This document shows, piece by piece, positions 27,425 through 35,720 of a stretch of 53,240 bases of DNA. The position numbers and the translations under genes were made by a program. The stretch covers positions 1-53,240 of the forward strand of contig JAIEPJ010000009.1 in the NCBI GenBank assembly GCA_019749835.1, read 5' to 3'. The notes under the pieces are model-generated. The model saw only the letters and a program-made list of their open reading frames with translations, ran no database searches and was not told the DNA's origin. Source of the DNA: Phreatobacter sp. GTDB taxonomy: Bacteria; Pseudomonadota; Alphaproteobacteria; Rhizobiales; Phreatobacteraceae. Each line of letters opens with the position of its first letter. Position 1 is the stretch's first letter.

Positions 27425-30238
27425 ATGGATTCCTCTCTCCCCGAAAGCCGCGCCAAGCGACAGGACGTCAGCAGAGGTCCCCTGGTCGAGGCCACTGTCC
27501 TCGCCGCTGACCTCAAGGCCATCACCGTCGCTGCCGGCAAGACCCAGGACGCGCGGTCGGAGGTGGTCCAGATCCTCAAGCGCCGCTTGGCGGAAGCCCG
27601 CCGCACCGCCGAGGAGCGCCTGATCGCAACATCCGACGGCCGCGGCTGCGCCGAGGCCCTGTCGCATTTCCAGGACGATGTGATCCGCGCCCTCTACCGC
27701 TGGATCATGGACCAGCTCTACCCCTCCGAGAATCCCTCGTCCGGCGAGCGCATGGCCATCGTCGCCACCGGCGGCTATGGCCGCGGCATGCTGGCGCCGG
27801 GCTCGGATATCGACCTCTTGTTCCTGCTGCCCTACAAGCAGACGGCCTGGGGCGAGAGCGTCGCCGAGGCCATGCTCTACTGTCTCTGGGACATGGGGCT
27901 GAAGGTCGGCCATGCGACCCGTTCGGTCGACGAATGTATCCGCCAGGCCCGCACCGACTTCACCATCCGCACGGCACTGCTCGAGGCGCGCTACATCCTC
28001 GGCGACGCGCAGCTCTTCGGTGAACTGGAGCGGCGCTTCGACGCCGAGGTCGTCCGCGACACCGTCCCCGAATATGTCGCCGCCAAGCTCGCCGAGCGCG
28101 ACGAGCGTCACCGCAAGACCGGCCAGTCGCGCTACCTGGTCGAACCCAATGTCAAGGACGGCAAGGGCGGCCTGCGCGACCTCCACACCCTGTTCTGGAT
28201 CGCCCGCTACGCCTACCGCGTCAAGACCGACGAGGAACTCGCCAAGAAGGGGGTCTTCACCCGCCGCGAGGCGCAGATGTTCCGCCGCTGCGAGACCTTC
28301 CTGTGGACCGTGCGCTGCCACCTGCACTTCCTCACCGGGCGGTCCGAGGAGCGCCTGTCCTTCGACCTGCAGCGGGAATTGGCTCCTCGTCTCGGCTATC
28401 GCGGCCACAATGGCCTGGTCGATGTCGAGCGCTTCATGAAGCACTATTTCCTCATCGCCAAGGATGTCGGCGATCTCACCGCCATCCTCTGCGCCGAGCT
28501 GGAGGAGCGGCACGAGAAGCCCGCCCCGGTCCTTGATCGCTTCATCGCGCGGCTCCGGCCGAAATCGCGCCGCGGCTTCAAGGAAAGCCCCGACTTCCAG
28601 ATCGACCATGACCGTATCACGGTGGCGGACGATCAGGCCTTCGCCCGCGATCCCGTCAACCTCATCCGCATGTTCTGGCTGGCGGACCGCTACAATCTCG
28701 CCTTCCACCCGGACGCCATCCGGCTGCTCACCAAGTCGCTGAAGCTGGTCGACGACAAGCTGCGCAACGATCCGGCGGCGAACCAGCTGTTCCTGTCCAT
28801 CCTGACCTCCGCCAACACGCCGGAGATCGTGCTGCGGCGGATGAATGAGGCGGGCCTGCTCGGCCGCTTCGTCCCCGACTTCGGACGGGTCGTGGCGATG
28901 ATGCAGTTCAACATGTACCACCACTACACGGTGGACGAGCACTTGCTGCGCTGCATCGGCATCCTCCAGCAGATCGAGCGCGGCGGCGATCCGGGCCTTG
29001 GCCTCGCCGCCGATCTCGTGAAGACAATCCAGCCGCGCAACCGCGACCTGCTCTATGTCGCGCTCTTTCTGCACGACATCGCCAAGGGCCGCCCCGAGGA
29101 CCACTCGACCGCCGGTGCGAAGATCGCCCGCAAGCTCTGCCCGCGCTTCGGCCTCAATGCGCTGGAGACCGAGACGGTCGCCTGGCTGGTCGAGCAGCAT
29201 CTGGTCATGTCGACCATTGCCCAGTCGCGCGACCTCGCCGAGCGCAAGACCATCGAGACCTTCGCCAATGTCGTCCAGTCGCTGGAGCGGATGAAGCTGA
29301 TGCTGATCCTCACCACGGCCGACATCATGGCGGTGGGTCCGGGCGTCTGGAACGGCTGGAAGAGCCAGCTCCTTCGCACCCTCTATTACGAGACCGAACC
29401 GGTCGTGACCGGCGGCTTCTCCGAGGTGAACCGCTCCCGCCGCGTCGAGATCGCCCAGGAGGAGTTCCGGCGCGCCGTGCCGGCCCGGCTGCCCGTACTC
29501 TCCGGTGATGCGCTGGAGACCTATGTCGGCCGGCACTATGCCGCTTACTGGCTCAAGGTCGACCTCGCCACCAAGATCGAGCATGCCCGCTTCCTCAAGC
29601 AGGCCGAGGACGAGGGACGTTCCCTCGCCACCCGCATAGAGCTCGTCCCCGGCCAGGGCGTCATTCACCTCACCGTCCTCGCCCCGGATCACCCGCGGCT
29701 GCTGTCGATCATCGCCGGGGCTTGCGCCGCAACAGGCGCCAACATCGTCGGCGCGCAGATCTACACCACCACCGACGGCCTCGCCCTCGACACCATCTCG
29801 ATCACCCGCGCCTTCGACCGCGACGAGGACGAGGAGCGCCGCGCTGGACGCATCGCCGACGCGATCGAAAAGGCTCTGCGCGGCGAGATGAAGGTCGGCG
29901 AGGCGGTGGCTGCCGCCGCGAAGAAATCACCGGCGCGTCATCGCTCGCGGACGTTCCGCATCGCTCCGGACGTCGCCATCAACAACACCTGGTCGACCCG
30001 CTACACGGTGATCGAGGTCTCCGGCCTCGACCGTCCTGGCCTCCTCCACGACCTGACATCGGCCCTGTCGCGGCACAGCCTGAACATCGCTTCCGCCTAT
30101 GTCGCGACCTTCGGCGAGCGCGCTGTCGACGTCTTCTACGTCACCGACCTGATGGGTGCGAAGATCCAGTCAGCCCAGCGTCAGACGGCGATCCGCAAGG
30201 TGCTGACCAACGTGCTGGAGGACGAGGGCGCGCGCTGA
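27425..30238 (+). CDS. glnD: [Protein-PII] uridylyltransferase/uridylyl-removing enzyme
   Basis: 937-residue bifunctional sensor of cellular glutamine. It adds UMP to PII proteins (GlnB, GlnK) when nitrogen is short and removes it when glutamine is high. Domains in order: nucleotidyltransferase with GGYGRGMLAPGSDIDLL (residues 116-132), the GlnD helical linker with VEPNVKDGKGGLRDLHTL, the HD hydrolase centred on FLHDIAKG (His550-Asp551), and two ACT domains at about 740-815 and 857-935 that bind glutamine. The nucleotidyltransferase motif has Met where many relatives have Glu or Thr; the metal-binding Asp pair is intact. It starts at ATG 27425. Its place after the urt operon puts the nitrogen sensor beside a nitrogen-regulated importer. 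Confidence 0.96.
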   Translation: MDSSLPESRAKRQDVSRGPLVEATVLAADLKAITVAAGKTQDARSEVVQILKRRLAEARRTAEERLIATSDGRGCAEALSHFQDDVIRALYRWIMDQLYPSENPSSGERMAIVATGGYGRGMLAPGSDIDLLFLLPYKQTAWGESVAEAMLYCLWDMGLKVGHATRSVDECIRQARTDFTIRTALLEARYILGDAQLFGELERRFDAEVVRDTVPEYVAAKLAERDERHRKTGQSRYLVEPNVKDGKGGLRDLHTLFWIARYAYRVKTDEELAKKGVFTRREAQMFRRCETFLWTVRCHLHFLTGRSEERLSFDLQRELAPRLGYRGHNGLVDVERFMKHYFLIAKDVGDLTAILCAELEERHEKPAPVLDRFIARLRPKSRRGFKESPDFQIDHDRITVADDQAFARDPVNLIRMFWLADRYNLAFHPDAIRLLTKSLKLVDDKLRNDPAANQLFLSILTSANTPEIVLRRMNEAGLLGRFVPDFGRVVAMMQFNMYHHYTVDEHLLRCIGILQQIERGGDPGLGLAADLVKTIQPRNRDLLYVALFLHDIAKGRPEDHSTAGAKIARKLCPRFGLNALETETVAWLVEQHLVMSTIAQSRDLAERKTIETFANVVQSLERMKLMLILTTADIMAVGPGVWNGWKSQLLRTLYYETEPVVTGGFSEVNRSRRVEIAQEEFRRAVPARLPVLSGDALETYVGRHYAAYWLKVDLATKIEHARFLKQAEDEGRSLATRIELVPGQGVIHLTVLAPDHPRLLSIIAGACAATGANIVGAQIYTTTDGLALDTISITRAFDRDEDEERRAGRIADAIEKALRGEMKVGEAVAAAAKKSPARHRSRTFRIAPDVAINNTWSTRYTVIEVSGLDRPGLLHDLTSALSRHSLNIASAYVATFGERAVDVFYVTDLMGAKIQSAQRQTAIRKVLTNVLEDEGAR

Positions 30239-30276
30239 CCGGCCATGGAACGCCGTGGAGAGGATGGCAGACCGGG

Positions 30277-30320
30277 AGTGCGTCCGTCGAGGCTCGCTTA
30301 GCTCGCGCCTCAGGATGAGG
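30277..30320 (+). repeat. Palindromic dispersed repeat, arm 1
   Basis: This arm reads AGTGCGTCC, GAGGCTCG, then CTCGCGCCTCAGGATG in order. All three blocks recur in inverted order on the other strand at 30402-30445. Within the arm, GAGGCTCG can pair with CGCGCCTC (one mismatch), giving a hairpin. Sequences of this kind, with a gaggctcgc...ctcaggatga core, are scattered through many Hyphomicrobiales genomes; that comparison is from memory. Confidence 0.7.
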
Positions 30321-30401
30321 AGGGTGTTGAACTGCACCCCGGTCGCATGGAGCGGAATGCATTGCGCGGCCCACCACGCTGATCCCGGTCACCAGGCTCC
30401 C

Positions 30402-30445
30402 CATCCTGAGGCGCGAGGGCAAAGCCCGAGCCTCAAGGACGCACT
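30402..30445 (-). repeat. Palindromic dispersed repeat, arm 2 (inverted)
   Basis: Inverted copy of the preceding arm. The exact 16-nt block 30402-30417 is the reverse complement of 30302-30317; blocks 30427-30434 and 30437-30445 match 30289-30296 and 30277-30285. The inner spacer between the two arms is about 80 nt. Transcribed across, the pair could fold into a long cruciform-like stem. Confidence 0.7.
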
Positions 30446-30606
30446 GGCGATGGGCCGGCCAGCCATGGATACCCACCCAGACGCCGTCCGTTAACCCTGC
30501 CGAACGATGAAGGCTGTCCTCAGAATCGCCTTAACCGCCCCTTCATGGCGCCGGCTTTACCCGTGAAGAGAGCCTTCAGCATGGAAAAGGGGCGGACCAG
30601 GCGGGC

Positions 30607-32817
30607 ATGGCGCGGCGCGGCGGCAAGGGCGAGCGGATCGAACCGAGCTTCGGCACGGGACGCGGCGGTGCGGACCTTCGCGCCACGCCCGAGGATCGCC
30701 CGTGGCTGCGCGTCAGCGAAGCGCCGAAGCCCGCCAAGGCTGCGCGTTCCCGCCGCAGCGTCCACGAGGACGATGATGCGCCCGTCGCCAGGGGACGGCG
30801 TCACGCCACCGACCGGCAAGATCGCGCCGAGAAGCCGCGCCGGCGCAAGCGCCGGGGCATCCTCGGCACGCTGGTCATCTGGGGCGCAACGCTCTCCATC
30901 TGGGGCCTGATCGTCGTCGCCGGCATCGTCGCCTGGTACGCCGCCCATCTGCCTCCGACCCATACGCTGGAAGTGCCACCGCGGCCTCCCAACATCGCCA
31001 TCCTGGCCGCTGACGGTGCGGAACTCGCCAATCGCGGTGACACCGGCGGCGCCGCAGTCCAGCTCAAGAGCCTGCCCAAACATGTCCCCCAGGCACTGAT
31101 CGCCATCGAGGACCGGCGCTTCTATTCGCATTTCGGTCTCGACGTGGTCGGCCTCGCGCGTGCCGTCGTCACCAATGTCACCAATCGCGGCGTCCAGCAG
31201 GGCGGCTCGACATTGAGCCAGCAGCTCGCCAAGAACCTGTTCCTGGCGCCCGACCGCACCCTCGGCCGCAAGGTCCAGGAGGCGCTGCTGGCCCTCTGGC
31301 TGGAGCACAATTACTCCAAGGACCAGATCCTCGAACTCTATCTGAACCGCGTCTATTTCGGCGCCGGCGCCTATGGCATCGAAGCCGCCGCGCGCCGCTA
31401 CTACGACAAGCCGGCGACGGCCCTGACGCTGCAGGAGGCCGCCGTCATCGCCGGCCTCGTCAAGGCACCCTCGCGGCTGGCGCCGACCCGCAATCCCGGC
31501 GGTGCCCAGGCGCGCGCCCAGCTCGTCCTCGCGGCCATGGCCGACCAGGGCTACATCACCGAGGCCCAGGCGCAGACCGCCCGCAGCAACCCCGCCCAGG
31601 CCAGCCGCGCCATTCCCGGCGGCTCCATCAACTATGTCGCCGACTGGATCATGGACCTCATCGACGACTATGTCGGCAAGGTCGAGACCGACCTCATGGT
31701 CGAGACCACGATCGTCGGCCCGGTGCAGCAAGCGGCCGAGGCGGCCCTCGTCGAGACGCTCGCCCGCGGCGGCCAGCGCTACAATGTCGGTCAGGGCGCC
31801 GTGGTCGTGCTCGACCGCGACGGCGCCATTCGCGCCCTCGTCGGCGGTCGCGACTATTCCCAGAGCCAGTTCAACCGGGCGGTCGCGGCACGCCGGCAGC
31901 CGGGCTCCGCCTTTAAGCCCTTCGTCTATCTCGCCGCCCTCGAACGCGGCCTGACCCCGGACACGATGCGCAACGACGCGCCCGTCGCCATCGCCGGCTG
32001 GCGCCCCGAAAACTACACCCGCGACTATCGCGGTGAGGTCAGCATGACCACGGCCCTTGCTGCCTCGCTCAACACGGTCGCGGTGCGCCTCGGCCAGGAG
32101 GTCGGCCCGCGCAACGTCGTACGCACGGCCCAGAAGCTCGGGATCGGCTCGGCCCTCGCCGCCAACCCGTCGATCGCGCTCGGGACATCCGAGGTGAACG
32201 TGCTGGAACTCGTCGGCGCCTATGCCCCCTTCGCCAATGGCGGCACCGGCGTCATCCCCCATGTCATCACACGCATCCGCACCGCCAATGGCCGCGTGCT
32301 CTTCCAGCGCCAGCCCATGACCAACGGCCAGGTCGTCGAGCCGCGCCATGTCGCGATGATGAACGCCATGATGAACCAGACCACCGTCTCGGGAACGGCG
32401 CGCACCGTCCGCCTGCCGGGCTGGATCGTCGCGGGCAAGACCGGCACCAGCCAGGAATTCCGCGACGCCTGGTTCGTCGGCTATACGGGACGCTTCGTCG
32501 CAGGCGTCTGGCTCGGCAATGACGACGGCACGCCGACGCGGCGCCTCACCGGCGGCGGCCTGCCCGTCGACATCTGGAACAGGGTCATGGCCGAGGCCCA
32601 TCGCGGCCAGACCATTATCGATCTGCCCGGAAACTGGCGGTCCTATGACGCTCCGGGCCGGATTTTGCCGGGTGAAGCCCTCGACCAGCCCATGACGCTG
32701 TCACGTGTCGAACCCGGCGGCCAGCGCCGTCCCCCGCGTCCCGCCGAACCCGAGGATCGCAATGCCGTGGTGCGCCCGCAGCAGGAGGGGGGCTTCCTGG
32801 AACGCCTGTTCCGCTAG
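30607..32817 (+). CDS. Class A penicillin-binding protein, PBP1A type
   Basis: 736-residue bifunctional peptidoglycan synthase. A basic, disordered N-terminal tail (1-85) precedes one membrane anchor (about 86-112). The GT51 glycosyltransferase follows with catalytic Glu168 in IEDRRFYSHFGLD and the QGGSTLSQQLAKNLFL motif. The transpeptidase domain has Ser434-x-x-Lys437 in PGSAFKPF, the SLNT motif and Lys611 in AGKTGTSQE. The protein acts in the periplasm to extend and cross-link glycan strands. It is shorter than enterobacterial PBP1A and lacks the large OB insert; the symbols mrcA or pbpC cannot be separated here. It stands alone after the repeat region. Confidence 0.93.
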   Translation: MARRGGKGERIEPSFGTGRGGADLRATPEDRPWLRVSEAPKPAKAARSRRSVHEDDDAPVARGRRHATDRQDRAEKPRRRKRRGILGTLVIWGATLSIWGLIVVAGIVAWYAAHLPPTHTLEVPPRPPNIAILAADGAELANRGDTGGAAVQLKSLPKHVPQALIAIEDRRFYSHFGLDVVGLARAVVTNVTNRGVQQGGSTLSQQLAKNLFLAPDRTLGRKVQEALLALWLEHNYSKDQILELYLNRVYFGAGAYGIEAAARRYYDKPATALTLQEAAVIAGLVKAPSRLAPTRNPGGAQARAQLVLAAMADQGYITEAQAQTARSNPAQASRAIPGGSINYVADWIMDLIDDYVGKVETDLMVETTIVGPVQQAAEAALVETLARGGQRYNVGQGAVVVLDRDGAIRALVGGRDYSQSQFNRAVAARRQPGSAFKPFVYLAALERGLTPDTMRNDAPVAIAGWRPENYTRDYRGEVSMTTALAASLNTVAVRLGQEVGPRNVVRTAQKLGIGSALAANPSIALGTSEVNVLELVGAYAPFANGGTGVIPHVITRIRTANGRVLFQRQPMTNGQVVEPRHVAMMNAMMNQTTVSGTARTVRLPGWIVAGKTGTSQEFRDAWFVGYTGRFVAGVWLGNDDGTPTRRLTGGGLPVDIWNRVMAEAHRGQTIIDLPGNWRSYDAPGRILPGEALDQPMTLSRVEPGGQRRPPRPAEPEDRNAVVRPQQEGGFLERLFR

Positions 32818-32899
32818 CCCCTCGCTCTTGCGGGTCCCGGCCGGAACCCTACATGCAGGTCTCCCGGTTGGGCCGGATTGGCAGTGGAGGAACGGTGCG

Positions 32900-33271
32900 A
32901 TGATGAAGATCGTCTGGTGGGGAGCCTTTGTCGGCGCCGCCTTCTGGTCGGTCTTCGCCTGGATCGCCTATGCCGTGGTCGACACGGTCGGGACCGGGGC
33001 ATCGAGCGTCGGTACGGTGCCGGGTTTCCCGGCCGAGCCCTTCACCTTCGCCTGGATCGCCGCCCTCGTGCACGGCCTTGGCGTCTCGGCGGTCACCGTC
33101 ACCTGGCTCTTCGGGCTCGCCTTCATCTTCGGCGTGCCCCTCCTCATGCAGCGTGTCTTCGGTCGTCGGCGCGCCCACGCTAGCCTGCCCTCCCGCCACT
33201 CCTGGGGATCCTCGATCCCCAACGGCCAACCGGTCTCTGCCCCCCCGCGCGACCGCACGGCGGGACGCTGA
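32900..33271 (+). CDS. Small two-span membrane protein (hypothetical)
   Basis: 123-residue protein of unknown family. Two hydrophobic helices are predicted, at about residues 3-25 (VWWGAFVGAAFWSVFAWIAYA) and 48-82 (FTFAWIAALVHGLGVSAV, then TWLFGLAFIFGVPLLM). They are separated by a short Gly/Thr-rich loop, and a basic, disordered C-terminal tail follows. ATG 32900 is preceded by GGAGG at a 9-nt spacing, which supports this start over a longer frame that overlaps the PBP1A end. It is 82 bp after PBP1A on the same strand and may be co-transcribed. Function unknown. Confidence 0.65.
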   Translation: MMKIVWWGAFVGAAFWSVFAWIAYAVVDTVGTGASSVGTVPGFPAEPFTFAWIAALVHGLGVSAVTVTWLFGLAFIFGVPLLMQRVFGRRRAHASLPSRHSWGSSIPNGQPVSAPPRDRTAGR

Positions 33272-33280
33272 CCGCCAGCG

Positions 33281-33973
33281 TCATTCGAACAGTTCAGCGA
33301 ATGTCAGGTCCAGACCCGCGACGCCCCTGAGGATTTCAGACAGGTGGTGGCTCATCGCCGACACGGCCCGTTCCGCGTCGCCATCCTCGATGGCGTTCAG
33401 GATGGCCTGATGCTGCGCGACCAAGGGATCCATCGAGCCCGGTGAATGCAGCGTCAGGGCGCAGACGCGGTCCATGTGCGCCTTCTGCATTTCCACGGCG
33501 GTCCAGGCCTCCATGCAGTCGGCCCCTTCTGCCAGGGCGATATGGAAAAGGCTGTCGAGCCGCTGGAACCCGGCGTGATCGCCCGCCCGCGCCGCCGTCT
33601 CCTGGGCGGCGATCAGCGAGGCCGCGCGGTCGCGATAATGCGCGTCGAACCGCTCGCAGGCGCGCCGGACGATGGCGACCTCGATCGCCTCGCGGATGAA
33701 GCGGGCGTCGAGCATGCGGCGAACGGAGAGCTTCACCACGACGGTCCCGCGCTGCGGCTGGACGTCGAGGAGCCCCTGCCGCATCAGCGCGATGAACGCC
33801 TCACGCACAGGCTGCCGCGATACCTGAAACCGCTCGGCGATCTCCGACTCCGACAGGCGCTCACCGGGCCGGATCGTCAGGTCGATGATGCCGGCGCGCA
33901 ATTCGCGCTCGACCCGCGCTGCAGCGCTCTCCTGCAGGCGCGGCAGGGACTGGATCGGGAGTACGATCGTCAT
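33281..33973 (-). CDS. GntR-family regulator (FCD domain) of the uronate cassette
   Basis: 230-residue GntR regulator of the FadR/FCD branch. The N-terminal winged helix includes RPGERLSESEIAERFQVSRQ and PVREAFIALMRQGLLDVQPQ, the usual GntR recognition segment. The C-terminal helical FCD domain (about 90-220) binds the effector, with candidate metal ligands in RLDSLFHIALAEGAD and the MSHHLSEIL stretch. It is divergent from the dctP-dctQ-dctM-kduI-kdgF genes, with 148 bp between the starts, so it is the obvious local regulator and probably a repressor released by a uronate intermediate. The closest functional models are ExuR/UxuR-type uronate repressors, which share the fold. Confidence 0.85.
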   Translation of the reverse strand: MTIVLPIQSLPRLQESAAARVERELRAGIIDLTIRPGERLSESEIAERFQVSRQPVREAFIALMRQGLLDVQPQRGTVVVKLSVRRMLDARFIREAIEVAIVRRACERFDAHYRDRAASLIAAQETAARAGDHAGFQRLDSLFHIALAEGADCMEAWTAVEMQKAHMDRVCALTLHSPGSMDPLVAQHQAILNAIEDGDAERAVSAMSHHLSEILRGVAGLDLTFAELFE

Positions 33974-33999
33974 CGGCCCATCATCCCCATTTTAGGCTC

Positions 34000-34029
34000 T
34001 TGAACTTCCATACAAGTGCATACTAGAAT
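34000..34029 (+). promoter_or_regulatory. Sigma-70-type promoter of the dctPQM-kduI-kdgF operon
   Basis: TTGAAC at 34000-34005 and TAGAAT at 34024-34029, 18 nt apart, fit a housekeeping promoter pointing towards dctP. The oppositely oriented pair TTGTAT (34015-34010) and TAAAAT (33994-33989) could drive gntR, although its 15-nt spacing is short. The promoters would overlap, so one operator could control both. ACTT-N6-AAGT at 34004-34017 is a possible operator. Confidence 0.5.
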
Positions 34030-34121
34030 TGTCGCGGATCGGGAAGTCTGCATTTCGCAAGGCTCCGATCGCCACGTTCCCCGCCACAAGAAGGGAACAT
34101 CTTTTCCACCGGGAGGATCCC

Positions 34122-35114
34122 ATGCTGACACGCCGCATCTTCGTGTCCACCGCCGGCGCCATCATCGCCAGCCCCGCCGTCATCGGTCGGCCTGCCGCCG
34201 CCCAGACCACCGTCACCCTGCGCTCCACGGACATTCATCCCGATGGTTATCCGACCATCGATGCGGTGAAATTCATGGGCCAGCTCCTCGAGCAGCGCAC
34301 CAGCGGTCGCATCAAGATCAACGTCTTCCACTCGGCCCAGCTCGGCCAGGAGCGCGACACGATCGACCAGACCCGTTTCGGCGTCATTGACATGAACCGC
34401 ATCAACATGGCGCCGTTCAACAACCTGATCGCCTCGACCAACATTCCCTCGCTGCCCTTCATCTTCCGGTCCGTCGCGCACATGCGCAAGGTCATGGACG
34501 GGGCGATCGGCGACTCGATCCTCAACGACTTCTCCGCCCATGGGCTCGTCGGCCTGGCCTTCTACGATTCGGGCTCGCGGTCCTTCTACAATTCCAAGCG
34601 CCCCATCACGACGCCTGCCGACATGCGCGGCATGAAGATCCGCGTCCAGCAGTCGGACATGTTCGTCGCCCTCGTGCAGGCTCTCGGTGCGAATGCGACA
34701 CCCATGCCCTTCGGCGAGGTCTTCACCAGCCTGCAGACGGGCGTCATCGACGGGGACGAGAACAACTGGCCGAGCTACGAATCGACCCGCCACTTCGAGG
34801 TCGCCAAGTTCTATTCGCTCTCCGAGCACTCGCTCAGCCCCGAGGTTCTGGTGATGTCGAAGCGCTCCTTCGACAGGTTCAACGCGGCCGACCAGGCCCT
34901 CGTCCGCGCCGCCGCGAAGGAATCCGTGGCCAAGATGCGCGAGCTCTGGGATGCCCGCGAAAAGGCCTCCGAGGCCAAGGTCCGCGCCGGTGGGGCGGTC
35001 ATCAACACCGTGGAGAAACAGCCCTTCATCGACGCCATGAAGCCGGTCTACGACCGCTTCGTCACCGATGCGAAAATGAAGGAACTCGTGGCGCGCATCC
35101 AGGCTCTGACCTGA
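34122..35114 (+). CDS. dctP: TRAP transporter substrate-binding protein (DctP family)
   Basis: 330-residue periplasmic receptor of a TRAP transporter. The leader LTRRIFVSTAGAIIASPAV contains a T-R-R-x-F twin-arginine motif, so export may be through Tat; cleavage is likely near AAAQ, residue 29. The DctP core includes GMKIRVQQSD, whose Arg normally clamps the ligand carboxylate, and FGEVFTSLQTGVIDGDENN, the conserved gate segment. ATG 34122 follows GGGAGG at 7 nt. Ligand is not given by sequence, but the kduI and kdgF genes downstream make an unsaturated uronate or related hexuronate likely. A GC stem-loop follows the stop. Confidence 0.93.
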   Translation: MLTRRIFVSTAGAIIASPAVIGRPAAAQTTVTLRSTDIHPDGYPTIDAVKFMGQLLEQRTSGRIKINVFHSAQLGQERDTIDQTRFGVIDMNRINMAPFNNLIASTNIPSLPFIFRSVAHMRKVMDGAIGDSILNDFSAHGLVGLAFYDSGSRSFYNSKRPITTPADMRGMKIRVQQSDMFVALVQALGANATPMPFGEVFTSLQTGVIDGDENNWPSYESTRHFEVAKFYSLSEHSLSPEVLVMSKRSFDRFNAADQALVRAAAKESVAKMRELWDAREKASEAKVRAGGAVINTVEKQPFIDAMKPVYDRFVTDAKMKELVARIQALT

Positions 35115-35130
35115 TCCTGACGCTCGCCGG

Positions 35131-35153
35131 GCCCGCCGCGACGCGCGGCGGGC
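35131..35153 (+). promoter_or_regulatory. Intercistronic stem-loop between dctP and dctQ
   Basis: GCCCGCCGCG (35131-35140) and CGCGGCGGGC (35144-35153) form a perfect 10-bp stem with a 3-nt loop, 16 nt after the dctP stop. No T run follows. It probably stabilises dctP mRNA or partly terminates transcription, raising the binding protein over the permease. The same arrangement occurs after urtA and after the Liv binding-protein gene. Confidence 0.6.
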
Positions 35154-35184
35154 TCACTTCCGCACTCCCTCGCGGCCATCCCAC

Positions 35185-35706
35185 ATGCTAGCCATCCTCG
35201 CCCGCCTCAGTCCCGTGGCCGCGCTCCTCAGCCGCATCTCGCTGGTGATCGCCGGGTTCGGGCTCGTCGTCATGACGGTGCTCGTCTTCTGGAGCATCTT
35301 CGGCCGCTATGTCCTCAACGACACGCCGACCTGGACCGAGCCGGCGGTGCTGCTGCTGATGAGCTGGTTCATCCTGCTCGGATCGGCAACAGGCGTGCGC
35401 GAGCGTGTCCATATCGGCTTCGAGATCGGACTGGCCGCATCGCCGCCGCCGCTGCGCTTCGCGCTGAAGCTCATCACCGAGGTCCTGCTCATCGGTTTCG
35501 GCCTGGCCATGATGGGCTACGGCGCCCAGCTCGCAATCGGCACCTGGAGTGCCATCACGCCCATGATCGGCATCAGCCAGGGCTGGGACTACGTGCCGGT
35601 CGCCGTGGGCGGCACGCTCATCACCCTCTTCTCCGTCGAGCGCCTGTTGATGGTCATGGCCGGCACCGACGAGGCGGTCGTATCCGCCGCTCCCATCATC
35701 GAATAG
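35185..35706 (+). CDS. dctQ: TRAP transporter small permease (DctQ family)
   Basis: 173-residue four-span membrane subunit of the TRAP transporter. Predicted spans include LVIAGFGLVVMTVLVFWSIF (about 20-39), the GRYVLNDTPTWTEPAVLLLM region typical of DctQ (FxRYVLNxxxxWTEE), and two more at about 90-110 and 130-150. It associates with DctM and is driven by a sodium gradient in known systems. ATG 35185 starts just after the stem-loop. The stop is 14 nt before dctM. Confidence 0.9.
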   Translation: MLAILARLSPVAALLSRISLVIAGFGLVVMTVLVFWSIFGRYVLNDTPTWTEPAVLLLMSWFILLGSATGVRERVHIGFEIGLAASPPPLRFALKLITEVLLIGFGLAMMGYGAQLAIGTWSAITPMIGISQGWDYVPVAVGGTLITLFSVERLLMVMAGTDEAVVSAAPIIE

Positions 35707-35720
35707 GGCCGGAGCGCACG

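Larger units (their letters stand above)
30239..30606. other. glnD-PBP1A intergenic region
   Basis: The 368-bp gap holds no credible gene; an apparent short frame at 30255-30494 lies in the repeat. It contains the two arms of an inverted dispersed repeat, listed separately. The stretch 30451-30606 shows no clear promoter or terminator that I can defend, although it must carry the PBP1A ribosome site. Confidence 0.5.

Noticed and set aside
30255-30494. Apparent 79-codon gene between glnD and the PBP1A gene
   Set aside because: It runs through both arms of the inverted repeat and has no coding signature.
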